Shown here piece after piece: positions 1-12,412 of a stretch of 64,000 bases of DNA (positions are counted from its first letter, which is position 1; each line of letters opens with the position of its first letter). The DNA is taken from NCBI GenBank assembly GCA_006384855.1, contig VCJN01000816.1, forward strand, positions 1-64,000, given 5' to 3'. The stretch comes from Tetraselmis striata. Taxonomy: Eukaryota > Chlorophyta > Chlorodendrophyceae > Chlorodendrales > Chlorodendraceae. The notes under the pieces are model-generated. The model was not told the DNA's origin. It did no database searches and saw only the letters and a list, made by a program, of their open reading frames with translations. The position numbers were made by a program, and so were the translations under genes.

Positions 1-420
1 TTAAACGAAGTTTTTTGTACGTCAGAGTGTTTGATGCGAAGTTGGTGGTATCCGAGAGCGAGGACGAGAGCAGAGTAAACTCTAGCACCAGACATCATAT
101 CGAGTAGCATGTCCGCGTTGGGTACAGAAAACTCGATTCGTTTGGTGCATTTGTTAAGCTGACGGTAGTCGATGCACATGCGGAGGCCGCAGTTTGCCTT
201 TCGAGCGAACAGGACAAGAGCGGCAAAGGGAGAGAAAGAGTCGCTGATAAAGCCCTTCTCGAAGAAGCTGTTAAGCTGTTTCTTTAATTCCTCTAATTCA
301 GAGGGTGAAAGTCGGTAGACTTTTCCGGCTGGAACAGAGGCATTTTCGATTAGCGGTATTTCAAGGGCGAGGCCAGGGCGTGATTGCGGTAGGGAGTCAA
401 GAAGTTGGCAAATAGAGCGG
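1..420 (-). pseudogene. Gypsy reverse transcriptase N-terminal part
   Basis: The minus strand translates to a stretch with CGLRMCIDYRQLNKCTK, the RT block that precedes the catalytic palm in Ty3/Gypsy polymerases. Motifs further into the palm would lie beyond position 1. Part of the Gypsy fossil. Confidence 0.8.
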
Positions 421-423
421 TGC

Positions 424-954
424 TTAAGCAGTATAGACTATACGTACGTTTATAGTGTATTCTGTGGTTTGGTCAGTAGTCACTCCCGCGATGTTGGAGT
501 CAATTTGGTCCGCAATAGTTGTTTCAGTAGCGTCATATTCTTTTAGGATTGCGCAGAAAAATACAGTATTCGGATCTCTTCGCTTTATCTCACGAGCCAT
601 AGCATAAGCGTGAACGATATCGACGTTAGATTCGCAGGACTGAGTATTTATTTCACTGCCATCGGGAAAAGTTAATTTATCGGTTGGCCAATCAATATCG
701 GGGTTGTGTAATTTTAGAAAGGACATGCCCAGTACACAGTTGAACGAGTTCAGTAATGTAGTAACGATAAATCCAATTGTAGCCGTATAACCGTTTATAT
801 TCAACTTAAGGGTGCATGATTTAGCCGCGAGAGACAGGCGGCCATCAGCCATGACGATCCGTATGTTATTATTTAGAGGTTGAGTGGGTAATTTGTTTAG
901 GCGGACAAACTGTTCATGAATAAAGCAAAGGGTAGCGCCGCTATCGAGCATCAT
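424..954 (-). pseudogene. Gypsy retropepsin-like aspartic protease domain
   Basis: The 176-residue minus-strand frame opens with MMLDSGATLCFI. DSGA is the active-site motif of retroviral-type aspartic proteases, and a later hydrophobic stretch ending in VLGMSFL fits the second conserved strand (usually ILG). It sits between gag and RT, as in Gypsy pol. It is part of a fossil polyprotein, not a stand-alone gene. Confidence 0.75.
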
Positions 955-2023
955 AGTAGGGGGCGGTAAAGCAGGGTGTTCAGTTAGGGTCGGTTTGAGT
1001 TATAGCAGATCGTTGTTGTTCATAGACGTTATAAAGGCATTTTCTGTTTCAAAGCGGGGTTGGTGCAACTTGACCCGGGCACGCGGGATGTATGTCTTAC
1101 CTTGAGATTCGTAGCTGGAGGCTTTGTAGTCCTCTATGGCCATGACAGAATTAATGGTAGTAGCCTCACGTTCCTCGACAGTGCTAGCTGCGAGGCATAC
1201 GTCAACTATCCACTGTGTGGGTGGTATCGGTAAGTCTTCAGTGGCAGATGTGGCAGTGTGGAACATGTAAGTACCCGCGGGGTAGGAATAGAGTCGTTTG
1301 TACTTTTTCAGTATAGGGGTCCGAGATTTCCATAAGTCAGAAGACCAGCGGGGCAAAATGATTATAGCACGGGTGTTATAAGATGATTCCTGGCGTTGAG
1401 CCTCAAAATGTTCGAGAATTGGCAGTACTGATTCGTTGTACGGTTGAGTTATTCGTACAGTATGACAACTGCTGAAGTGGAGGTAAAGGGTTTATCCTTA
1501 GAGCAGTACTCAGGGCAAGCATCGTCAAACGCATAGGCACAAGCGTCCAGAGTTATGGGACCATATTCAGAGTTTAGTCGAGACATTTCAGTTTTATCAA
1601 AACGAGTAGAGTCAGGTGGGCATGCAGTTGGTCGTTCTATATTCTTTTTAGCCTGCCGTTGTTTAGCGTACTGGCGTTGACGGAACCGGCGAATAGCAGA
1701 ACGTTTCTCAGTACGAGATAGGCCGTCGGTTGGATTATCCGCAGAGATGGCAAAGTCAGCGGCAGACAGGGACCTACGAACATGGTCGCTGGTGAGCGCC
1801 ACTGGTTCGTACGACTCGGTGGGCAATACCGAGGAGGCCTCAGCGTGCGCATCAGCCACTAGGGCGGCGGTAGCTGGGCTATTCTCGTCCGGATGCAGTG
1901 CCATTGGAGATCGGGCCTCAGAGGTCGGGGGATAACACGGCGGAGCTGGGACAAATTCGATTGAATTACAATTCGAACGTCTCACAGCATACTCCGCCCC
2001 AACCCGTCATTGGTCATCCAGGT

Positions 2024-2504
2024 TCATGGCCTTAAGACCCTTAGAGGTTTTGGTGGCAGCCACTTTAGCTTGCCAAGCCTTTTGTCAGCGAGGTTGGTCT
2101 CAGAGCAGACCATAACAGAATGGCCTACTTTACCACAGCCACAGCACATTCCAATATAACGGCAATATCCGGCAAAGCCGGGAATCGGCCTAGTGCCTGA
2201 GCCAGAGGCCGTTGGCACGGCGCTTGGCAACAGCAGTCATAGCGGCGAACTCGGCGTCGACAGCTTCGAGGTGGCGACAAAGGGTGTCCAGGGTTGTCAC
2301 CTCCTCGCGGGCGACCATCGCTGCTGCCTCCACGCGGGCGTTGGTCTGCTCCGGGAGCTGAGACAAGATGAGTCCAGCCATAGCAGATTCGTTGGGGCGG
2401 TCCGCCTCGGGGAGCAAGTGGAAGGCTCGGATGGCGTCGATCGGTAGGGATGTCATTGGCGGGGGCGCGAATAGTGAAATTGGAGAGCTCAACTTGGACA
2501 ACAC
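2024..2504 (-). pseudogene. Gypsy gag fragment with CCHC zinc knuckle
   Basis: Overlapping minus-strand frames between the primer-binding site and the protease carry a nucleocapsid-type knuckle, CCGCGKVGHSVMVC (C-x2-C-x4-H-x4-C), about 2110-2150. The upstream part is helical and acidic, as in Gypsy capsids, but has no recognisable motif. It belongs to the fossil element described above and is broken. Confidence 0.65.
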
Positions 2505-2650
2505 GAGAGACCGGGTCGATATCCATAGGTTGAGTCATGGTAGAAGGTTGAGCGGGAGAGTGGTAGCTTGGCTGCGGGTTGATACGGGCATAAGCTGAGA
2601 AGCGTCGGGGGTGGGGGGGGGGGGGGGGCGACCAGGACTCGCGAAACCAA

Positions 2651-3057
2651 TGTGAGGTACAGTAATGCCCTAATGCAATTAGAGGCAAGAAGGCAAAGGT
2701 TGTGAGGAAACAGTATCGAAATGTTACAGGATCATCAGCTGGTTCAACTATTTAGCGGCAGTTAGCAGCACAGAGGCAGAGCAGCGGCAGAGCAACTCAG
2801 CGGTCAGCCTTGGGCATTGCGGAAATATAGCATCGGGGACTGTGAGTAGCAGCATCGGCGGGGACTATTAGTAGTAGCATCGGTGATTGGGATTGATAAT
2901 GACAAATGATATGCGTACATGTTACAGTACGAGTTACAAGAGTACGGCAGGTAATGATATGATATTGGAAACGATAATAATATGAGATAAGTGGTTATGT
3001 GGGTATAGTGCAGGGTTAGGTGTTGGATTTGATGTAGGGTTACGTGTAGCCCTAACA
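2651..3057 (-). repeat. 5' LTR of the Gypsy fossil, with adjacent primer-binding site
   Basis: The 407-bp block begins TGTGAGG and ends CCTAACA on the plus strand, giving the TGT...ACA ends usual for LTRs. One base inside it, at 2635-2649, the minus strand reads TGGTTTCGCGAGTCC, which starts with TGG as a tRNA-primed binding site does. Position and orientation fit a 5' LTR upstream of the gag frames. The matching 3' LTR is not in the window, so the boundaries rest on end motifs alone. Confidence 0.6.
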
Positions 3058-4344
3058 CCCCCCCCGAGCGAGCGAAAGTGAGCCCTGCCCCGCCCCCTGC
3101 CCTCATCTAGTTATCTATATGCTGGCTTTGTCGCCACTGCGTGTGCAAATGCAGTGATATTATCACTGATGTGGTTGCCCCATGTAATTCTTGTTGCCAC
3201 CGCTGATGGAGATGCTAGTGCTGAGCAGTCCTAAATATATGATGTCGACATATCGACGGCCGCACTATGCTGCCCACATCAAACCTCACCCTTTCAGTTG
3301 CTGGAATTCACGTGGTGATGCCAGAGGCTGCAACCGCCAGGGAGTTGTCGATGGACGGAGTATGAAAGTGCATCTTTTTACATTATGTCAGCGCACTAGC
3401 TGCACATGCGCACCTGCGTACCTAATAGGGCTGTCATATCTAGACTGCCGCTGCGCTACCCCCCCCACTCCCCGCACAATGATTCCGGGCTCCTTACCCC
3501 CTTATGCTCTTCCCCGTTGCCCCGCGTCTGCCGTCCCTGCAGCTTGTAGATGCAGTAGTGGACATCAGCGCCATGCCCGTCAGCTCTGCTGCTCCGCTCT
3601 ATCACCCCCTGCCCCCTTCTCCGCTCTGATAGCCCCTCTCTCCAGCACCATTGCGCATGTCTGCCGCATACATATCTCGCACTTATCCGTGCCTCACCGC
3701 TCTGTCACAGCTCGATGCCCCGCGCTCGCAGCACGCTTACTTTACGCCACCTGCCAGTAGCGCGCACTATCAGACGGCCCCCGCGCTCTACGCTCTCCAA
3801 TCCAGCAGCGCTACGTACCTGCTAGACTGTGGCGTCCGCAATGGCATGAGCATTCCCACCGCCCTCTTGCCCGCTGCCAACAGTGTTGCACCTGGCAGCA
3901 AGATAGCACCACACATGCTAGCGCTGCCGGTGGCACCGAGCTGCCACTCGTCGTGCTGGCATCCCCCCCCCGGCCGCCCCATCCACTCCCGCGCTACACT
4001 TCTGCACTGCACGACCACCAGGGAGAAGGGGGGGGGGGGAGCGCCGCTATGGAGAGGATTTGTATATATATACATATATATATATATGTGTGTGTGCGTG
4101 TGTGTGGTATAGAGTGTGTGACAATTATACGAGTACGATGTACTACGAGTTAGTACCTATGTGTACTAGTACAATGTGTACCTGTGACTACGGGTATATG
4201 TACTGTATAATGCTGCCATGTGGTAAGTAAGCGTTGTGATAAACAATTGTTCTATGCTGAAAAGCATTGTAGCCTCTCGCCTCTGCACTACCATTGCACA
4301 CCACCTTTGTTTGTCTTTGAGTCTCTCTCTTGTTGAGACTGTCG

Positions 4345-4346
<2 letters not shown>
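3058..4346. other. No gene seen; low-complexity flank
   Basis: Open frames of 100-190 codons exist but have no recognisable domain and are rich in Cys, Pro and Ser, as expected by chance in GC-rich DNA. A short poly(G) run (about 4028-4039) and an AT dinucleotide stretch (4062-4087) precede the TG microsatellite. Confidence 0.5.

Positions 4347-4432
<86 letters not shown>
4347..4432. repeat. (TG)43 microsatellite
   Basis: An uninterrupted run of 43 TG units. The Cys-Val and His-Thr ORFs that cross it on both strands are artefacts of the repeat. Confidence 0.98.
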
Positions 4433-4436
<4 letters not shown>

Positions 4437-6620
4437 GTGATACTTATTCATTTATTGGAAGCAAGGGTGGGTATGGAGGGGCTTCACGCATCTTTTATTG
4501 CACTGTCATGACAAGGCTAGCAATCCCAACCACGGAGTGCGACCCCACCAAAATTAACTTCCGCCACTAAACTGATGGGGGTGCTCAGCTCTGCCGGCAG
4601 GCAGATAATGTGTGGGCCGTCGGCGGGGTTTTTCTTTCCGCGGGGGAAAAGCACGGCGGCGTGGGGCCGGCCCGCCGTACCTGGGGGACCTGGGCGAAGG
4701 GGAAACATTTCCCGCCCGAATCGTAATGCCGCGTATCCTCGTCGCTGCACGAAACGAATTGATGGTGTAGGGTCAGGTGTCTCGCGGCGTGGCAGATTAA
4801 GCATACGAATTTTAGGTCCCCGGCCTTGTGAGTAAAGCCATCCGTGCCCTCTGCCGCTGCTTCACCTAGGACAAAGAAGCCCCGCTCGACTTTTCGCTTC
4901 CGGGTGATTCCGCCGCCGCATGATGAGTACTGATGGGCGGCGACTCCATAAGTTGACTGTCGTGGACATGGTTCGGGTTTGAGTGTTGGAGTGTGGAAGT
5001 GCTATGTGCTGAATAGAAGGATGGCGGCTGGTGCACCTTTTCTAGAGGGGTTCTGGGGCCGCGTGCGCGGCAAGTTTCTCACCGTAAAACACCTTATCTC
5101 CATTTATTACGGCCGCTGCGGCAACTCGGAGTCAGCATATTTGTTGAGTTACGGTGTAGTTCGGAGACCCCCTGGTTCGGACGATTTCGAGGCAGTTTAG
5201 TCCGAACTAAATTCAGGCGGTTCAGTTCGGTTTCGGCCCGAGCTCCCAAACTATTCCGAACTGAACTGAGTTCGGCACAACCCTGGAACATACATACATT
5301 GCCGGTCACTGATATTTGTAACGAGTTTCTGCGCGTTTTCTGACGTGCTCCGGATATATCGAACTAGGGCTTTGGTGTCTTCGCACGCATCGTACGTTGC
5401 CTATTGAATCGATCCAGCGGCTCTCGCAACGCAGCAACTCGAACCCACCCATGGCGAGTGGCTCTCTTGCTGCTAATAACCATGCGATACGGAAGCCCCG
5501 TCGCGAAGAGCGAGCGATTTTGGCATCCTGGAAATCTTGTGCAAATCCCGAGACAGCATGTTGAAGCCCCCGTTCTGCCTCAATTCCTCCATCGACACGA
5601 AGGCGTTCAGAGAAGTCCCCCCCCCCCCCCCCCCCCCGCCTTTGTGACATGGGAGAAATACACGTACTTCGACTATAGAGCGCAGAGTTTGACGTCGGCT
5701 CTGCTTATTTATGCGTGAGTGCAGAGGCGGAGGGTGAGGCGCGACATGTAACCTGCCGCAACATGAGACATGTAACAACGCCGCAAGGCAATCATGATTG
5801 TTCTACTCGCCATATGTAGTCTCATTTTTTGATCCCGCCCATGGCAGTCTCTGCATGCTCGGCTCGTGTCGCCGCAAGGTTGGCACCATTGTGGAATAAA
5901 TATTTTTTGTTTGTCAAATCCAGGAAATAAAAAACCGCGGAAATAAAAAGGTACTATTTTGGAAATAGCATTTCCAGGAAATAAAAAGCACAATTCGGGA
6001 AATGAATTCCAATGGAGTTAAAAAGACGCCATTTGGGAAATAAGCATCTACGCCATGTGGTCCATTCCCGTATGTGGGAATAACATACATGCGCTTTTTT
6101 GGAAATAGAACAATTGCTTTTTGGAAATAAACATGCGCTTTTGGGGAATAGGTGCAGATAAAGGCCAGAATTACACGTCAAAGCACCTAAGACGCACAAT
6201 GCTCACATGTCCATTCCCGTTTTGGAATGCGCTGAATCTCTGCACATTTTTATGCCCCCCAAGGTCACATGTGCCGCAATATACACTTGGATTGTCCTTA
6301 TTGCCTATAGTTTATAGGCATACAATGCAGCATGAATCTGGGTGCGTAGAGGCAGGCAGGCAGCCATGAGAGGGACGCTAGCATTATGGAGAGCGCGGGC
6401 TTCATCTGGCTGCCGAGCTAGCGCAGCGCGGGCCTTTGACGGCCGGCCGCGCTGAGCACATGGCCAATAGAATCTAATGACCTGTCATCAGGCACTAAAA
6501 CCAGGGCATCCTTGATGCCTTGGGCTAGAGCACATGGGCACCGTGCATATTGGTTATACTATGCACACGTGCAAGAGTGGTGAGTAGCCCCTAGAGCCCT
6601 GTCTCCTAAAGGTTGCAGTC
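4433..6620. other. No supported gene; contains a GGAAATAA-rich patch
   Basis: No frame here resembles a known protein. A poly(C) run lies at about 5619-5637. Between 5921 and 6145 the motif GGAAATAA, or a close variant, recurs about ten times at irregular spacing, often followed by AAAG; it is not a strict tandem repeat. The rest looks like unique or highly decayed sequence. Confidence 0.4.
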
Positions 6621-6635
6621 TATGCACTGACCGCA

Positions 6636-8137
6636 TCAGGCATGTGAATACATCAAAGTCGAACGTTTTGCTCCTGCACACTCGGGGTCTATGAACACCT
6701 TACTCCATTGCACTATCTTCGCCACCCATTCTTCCTTGACAGTACCCCCATGCATGTGCAGGCGGTGGGCATAGGTGCGGGATGGGAGGAAAGCTGTAAA
6801 ACCAACCCTTTTACGAACAAGAAGATTGGTGACGTGGGTGTTGCCCAACAGTAGTTGCGCCTCTCTCCAGGTCGCCACATGAAACTCCGGCTCGGAAGGG
6901 AACTCCGCCACATGGCGGCTTACGGTATGGTCGCGTAACCATGTCCTAGCTTCGGAAAAGAACACTCCCATGTATCAGTTTCGCATCGCACCTGTTAGCT
7001 CGCTCCATGCCATTGTTGTGCGTATGCAAACCCGGAGGCGAGGCTGCAACAACCCCACCCATCCATTCATCCGAGAGCCAGACATCCTCCATCCACAACG
7101 CCATGTCGTTTTCTCGCATCTTATCACTCCAATTCCGAAGCCATTTCTCCCCAGCGGCTTTTGTTACCTGCATGCGACTATATATATGTTAGAATCACAT
7201 GTGAATGTGCGATGACTGAAACAAGTACTTGCAAATTACACAATCTGCACAATTCATACCTGCATGGAGGGCATGTCATGCGCAAAGTTAACATCCCGCC
7301 ACAAGATGGTTTTGTTGTTCTAATCACGGAGTAAGGACTTTCCCACTTTGCGGACGCCTGCATGGGAATGAGAATAACATGCGTCGTGTTTTGCGTTTGG
7401 GAAGTCTTGCTTGGTTGCCTTCCTGAAGTTCCCGCCGTGGTCAGCCATGGTATTGCGGGGTTGCCACTCGTACCCGGCGTCACCATCCCCAGAGTCAGGT
7501 GATGGGGGAAACACAACGCGGACTGCGTTCGGATGGTTCACACTCCCGGTGGCCAGGGAATCCTCGTGGCTTTTGACTGTGAGTGACGCGGGCCAGAAAT
7601 GGGCGCCAAGGTCCGTTGTCCCAACCATCTCCAAAGGCAATGAAGCTGCATTCACCTGCAAACAACATGCGAAATAGCGCTCATGGATGTGCATGTAGTA
7701 TGTATTACATGCCTAGTGCATATCAAATTACCCTCACCTTGTAGGTGTCATCGCGTTGAGCGAAGGGCGGTATGTACAACCCCCGCGCCCTTACCGCGCC
7801 AAGGCTCTCTTTGCTCACCATGATGAGCGGGGGAAGGTACATGCCATGGTTCTACATGCCATCACATGTGCATGCCAGGTTGGAAACACACCGCGGTGTG
7901 GAGCTGTTGGATCCTGATGGTTGATGAAAGGAAGACACTAAGCTTCATGCTCCATGTATGCTTCACCATCATCTCTTGCAAATCATGCAGCGTGCCTGCA
8001 TCAATATTGCTACTTTGGAGCACCTTCCATGAGGCCTTAGTGATTGCCATGTCAATCACTGCATATGGCATAATCCTTCGTTGGCATCGTTGAGGCATCG
8101 TTGAGGTCCGAATCCGCATCAACGAAAGCCAAATCAT
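6636..8137 (-). pseudogene. Mutator-like (MULE) transposase, spliced, damaged
   Basis: DNA-transposon gene whose product would cut and join element ends in the nucleus. Minus-strand exons run from about 8137 down to 6636. Two introns are clear from GT-AG sites: 7737-7656 (82 bp) and 7259-7168 (92 bp). The central exon has ADHGGNF followed by FPNAKHDACYSH, matching the second catalytic Asp region and the FPxAxHxxCxxH signature of MULE transposases. A later exon has THNNGMERANR, where the catalytic Glu is expected. The frame has one in-frame TAG just before the 7259 donor (SLLRD, stop, NNKTILW) and a frame change near 6960. No terminal inverted repeats were found. Family assignment is fairly sure; completeness of the N-terminus is not. 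Confidence 0.72.
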
Positions 8138-8699
8138 CCACTGCGCGGCGCATTAAAATGGCCAGCAAAGATGGAAAAGATATATGCACATAATTGATAT
8201 ATGTACGCTAATAACAAACAATAAGCACCAAGCAAGTGCACATCATGTTTGCAATTGTATCTATATCTGATCAGCGCAGCCCCGAAGGCATGGCTGTGCA
8301 GAGCTCGCCTAGAGCGCGGTGCAGTGAGGTGCAGCAAGGCGGCAAGCTGCTGAGACAAAGGAAGTGGTTTCACAACCCCGAAGGGGCGAGCAGCAGGCAA
8401 GCCGCACTAGGCGCGCAAGTGCGCGCGGGGACGGCATGGCGCAACTAGCTGCTACGCGCGTGCTCATACTACTGCTGACTGTAATACAAAGGCACTAATG
8501 CACTAAGTCTTCGCATCATTTTTGCATGCATCGCACGCGCCATGTCCATCCTCGCATCAGCAATAAGCATTCGGGCAACCTGTGCCATATCCAGAGCACA
8601 TTCTCCAACACCCCCCCCCCCCCCCCCCCCGATGGTACACCGGGGCTCCATGGGATAGGAACCCGGTTGGCATCGCATCCGTCGGGAGTGTAATCTGCT
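8138..8699. other. Intergenic stretch with poly(C) run
   Basis: Between the MULE and the Copia fossil. It holds a 20-base poly(C) run at about 8611-8630 and no frame with recognisable content. Confidence 0.4.
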
Positions 8700-10118
8700 T
8701 ACCGCCAGCCCATCGCGGTACGCGCGTGCTTCTCGAGCAGTGGTCGAGGTAAGGGCGTGGTGAGCATGTCTGCCGTGTTGAGGTCGGTCGGAATAAAATC
8801 CACCCTGACGGTGCCGGCTTCAGTATGGTCTTTGACGAAATGCCACTTCACGTCGATATGCTTCGTGCGTTCTCTGATGAGGGCATTGTGAGAATAGCTG
8901 ATCGCGACCTGGTTGGCTTCCCACATTAATAGTGGCTGCACGGCGCGGCCGAGAATTTCGAGTACGAGGGTCTTAAGGTGGATGCCATCCTTGATGGCGT
9001 TCGCCAGAGCTACCGTTTCAGCCTCGACTGTCGATTGTGCAATGCCGCCACCCGGTTCCTGGGTGGCGGTGGGCTTGACTTGTAGCTGGAGGCGCCATGG
9101 TCGCCGAGGTGGAAGATGTAGCTGCCGCGAGACGGGCGTTGGAGCAGGTCGGCAGCGAAGTCGGAGTCCGCATAGCCAACGAGTCCAATAATGTGATGCC
9201 ACGATGCATGGTACCCTTCAGATAACGCAATACATGCTTCAGGGCCGTCATGTGTATCACACGGGGCTCCTTCTGCACGCTGCCCAAGATGTTGAGTGGG
9301 GTGGTAATGTCCGGTCTGGTGCAGGTACTAATATACATCAGGCATCCCATCAATTGTACATACTGGGAGCGCTCCGAAGCATCCAGTAGAGGTGAGGCTG
9401 TCACAATCGCGGGCTTCTGCTTGCCGAAGTCCGGTACCTTGGGAATGTCGCAAGCCTTGCAGTCATGTATGCCAAACCGGTCCAGGATATCCTGAATGTA
9501 GGCTGTCTGCGTGAGGGTAACCCGGCGATTTGGTCTGTCAAAATCGATCGACATGCCAACAACCAATGGCTGTCCCGCCTTGACTTTGAACTTAGCATAG
9601 AGGATCCGCGGGAACGCATCCATCCAGTCACTATCATTCCCCGCCAGTTCCATATTATCAATATAGACGCCCAATATAGCAAAGGTCTCGCCATGCTTGA
9701 AGATGTGGATGCATGGGTCTGCCTCGCACTGCACCCAGCCCTTGCTTTTGAGCCACTTGATGAGCATCTGGTGCCGATATCTGCCTGACTGCCGTAGTCC
9801 ATAGAGGCACTTGCGTAACTGGCAGACTCTGAACAGTAAGTCAATTATCTTTAAAGGTCGGTCCAACCTGCGATGTGGGAATCGCGGAACGGAGGTGGCG
9901 GGTAGTTTGCGAAACCCTCGCAAAAGACAGGCATATGCGTGTGTTGGATTGCACTCGGCATGCAACACATTGTAATGCACCGAAACCAGATGTTGCGGGC
10001 CACAGACATGCCGTCGGCAACAACAGTTAGCGCAGAATGCGTCCGCCGTCGTTAATCGAAATACATGTGACTTAAAGGGGGCTATAAGGAGGGGGCTAGT
10101 AGATGCCAGTTGCAACAC
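8700..10118 (-). mobile_element. Ty1/Copia retrotransposon fossil (RT and RNase H part)
   Basis: Minus-strand frames give a Copia reverse transcriptase C-terminal half (QLRKCLYGLRQSGRY, then the palm region and a YLKGT motif) followed by a Copia RNase H domain (TVEAETVALANAIKDGIHL ... HIDVKWHFVKD). Order and motifs are diagnostic of Ty1/Copia pol. Gag, protease and integrase are not seen and no LTR pair was found, so this is a 5'-deleted fragment in a few overlapping frames. It is broken and of intermediate age, since long frames persist. Confidence 0.88.
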
Positions 10119-10284
10119 CTAGATGCTACCTAGTGGTGGTGGTAGTCGAGATCAAACAGGTCCGCACAGTGGAGTCGGGCCACTTGCGCGTTAGGGTCGA
10201 TATCCATCTCCGCGAGCTCGCGGGCTCGCTTGCAGCCCCCAAGCGCATCTTGCGCGCCATCTCAATCTTCCTGGGGTCGTTGTT

Positions 10285-10612
10285 GCATGCGAGTGATAGA
10301 TGAGTGAAAAGCACAGTGGCGGAGTAGCATTCGACGCAAAAACAATTAGCATGGAAGGGTAGCGACGCATCTCGTCAAAGGGCGGTGGACAGATGTGTAG
10401 TACATAGAGGTTCATTTCACTAGTTAGGTGAATAGTACCTCGTACAGTGTTGGCGAGAAGAGGAGTGTGTCAAAGCTCAGTTTCACAGTACATTCGTACG
10501 GTACTAGGCATAACTCAAATTTGCACCCCCCAAAAGGGGTACAAAATTGAGTTAAGGGGGCTGGGGGTAATTTTGAGTCCAGAATTGTGCCCATTTTGAC
10601 TCAATAATTGCC
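10285..10612 (-). repeat. Terminal repeat copy A (inverted match to 43106-43444)
   Basis: This 328-bp block is a diverged reverse complement of 43106-43444. Both share the order CAATTATTGAGTCAAA, GGACTCAAAATTACCC, a TACTGTGAAACTGAGCTTTG segment, and an end at GCATGCGAGTG. Its first 45 bp also resemble the ends of copies C and D. The conserved terminus lies on the right, so any element body would extend leftwards. It looks like a long terminal inverted repeat of a DNA element. Confidence 0.7.
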
Positions 10613-12412
10613 GTTTTTCGTTCATTTGTATGCATAAATGAATTTCACTCGATATTGCGACCATATTTTATCGCCGTTTTGACCCCCCTCCCAGAATGGG
10701 TATTTCCCAAGTAGCGTTTTGGACCGATTTCACTGAATACTGCACCCAGTCATGTATTCCGCCCTCGACCGAGTGACCTAATTTTGGCCTATCACGAACT
10801 TGGACTCAAAATTCGGTCGTCCACAAATTATCGTTCAAACTTAGTTCGTTCAGTTTGAATTCATGGTCATGCCATTCGGCTGTCCAATGCCCCGTCAGCA
10901 TCTCGACGTTGGATAGGTGTCGTTTGGCAGTCACATAAAAACACGTTTATTCTTGTCTGGTTTGACGATGTTTTGGTGTCTTCCTCGATGAACAGTTACT
11001 ACATACACTTGAGTGCCACACTTGTTTTGCTTGCCAAACAAATCACATACTATTGCGAGTGCCTACAATTTTCATATATGGAAAGATTGAACTCGAACAT
11101 TTTGGCTGTAAGAGCTTGAGAATAGGTCGAGATCCCGCTGTCGGCTTTCCCAACTCGTCTGAATCGAACGATGCATGCAGACGGGACCGGAGAGCAACAT
11201 CCCATGGGCGGACAGCGTCGGCCTCGTCACCTACGTAAGTACGACGCTTGGACGACGGAGTAGCATGAGTTCGGGTTCACGTCAACAAAGTACCCAGCCG
11301 CGGCGGTTAGGTTGCCGGCGGTTGGCCGGTAATTGCTGGACTGCTTAATCAGTGCACCATTACGGGTTTGCTGTCAATGGGGCCAACACCGATGTGAGCT
11401 CGCGTGCAATGTAGACTGGGCATGCATGTCTGCTCGTAGCGATTCAAGTGTCGGCTCCGCGACAGTTTCTTCTCCCCCTAGCATGGTGACGCACGAATGG
11501 GAAATACACACACGGATGGTGAGCTAGCTGGGTGTGGTCTTCAAACAACCTCTGACCTTGCTCGCAACAGGTTACGAGACGGTTAATCGTTGTGTGTAAC
11601 ACAGGATACAGGAAGATGGCATACTCAGTTGTTTTGGCTACGTTGATGTCTACTCGTGCTGCACCAAAAAGGGCCCAACAGCAGGTGAATTATTAACCCG
11701 TACCACTTAGCAGCAACGGTAGCCGGAGAAGCAGTTAGGAAAGGAGGAAACCCCATAAACTAGTTTAGATCAATTCGTCCCCCAATTTGGACACTGTAAA
11801 TTGCACGATATAGTATGCTTGGTGTACTTAATTTCTGAGTGATAGGGTATCAATGAAACAAAAGCCGAAGTTCGCTTCCATTGTGCGCTGGATGAGTGTC
11901 TGGAGCGCCATCGATGTGGCACAAGGGCAACATCTCATAGCTTAAAAGGTCATAGGATCGCAGGGGCAATAGTAGAGGTGAGAAGACCATAGCTTATACC
12001 ATATACGGCGAATGCCAGGTGAGCCAGGATTACAGGAGGGATCATAGAGGATTTGACCCAGCTAGGCAAGTACAGCGGAAAATACTGTTTCATAATTTCT
12101 GGATCGTCCTCTGTTGTCAACCTGGTGGTGGCCGACGGTAGCCTTGGACACGGCTACGCGTCACACCTATAAGCGTGCTAGGATTGAGATGACATAAACA
12201 GGGGCAGTCCCTTGTCAGAGTTTGGGACACGGGGGCTTCCAGCCAGAACCTCTTGCGATTGCACTCTGAGTATGAAGTGAATTCAAAACAAATACATCTT
12301 CTCGAGGAAGCTCATGATGATGTTTTGTGCACAATTCTTGTGGGCCATTGTTGCACTTCAAGATGCTTATGCCATGACGTGCCACCCCTGCAATACATTC
12401 ATTCATGTCTTT
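10613..12412. other. No gene seen; sequence 3' of the coiled-coil gene
   Basis: AT-richer and without convincing frames. At 12215-12412, on the minus strand, the reading frame of the neighbouring gene stays open for 65 codons beyond its TAG stop and ends at TGA; this is discussed in the findings. The TGGACTCAAAATTCGG string at about 10799 echoes the terminal-repeat motif. The rest shows nothing recognisable. Confidence 0.4.

Larger units (their letters stand above)
1..3057 (-). mobile_element. Ty3/Gypsy LTR retrotransposon fossil (5' part; cut by window edge)
   Basis: Read on the minus strand, the order is LTR, primer-binding site, gag with a CCHC zinc knuckle, retropepsin, then reverse transcriptase running off the window start. 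This gag-protease-RT order and the RT motif (YRQLNK, about 150-175) are typical of Ty3/Gypsy. The rest of pol and the other LTR would lie outside the window. The coding part is in several short frames, so the element looks broken with several breaks and is probably old. Assignment to Gypsy is firm; the clade within Gypsy is not. Confidence 0.88.

Noticed and set aside
4188-4570. Cys-Val and His-Thr rich ORFs on both strands
   Set aside because: They are translations of the (TG)43 microsatellite.
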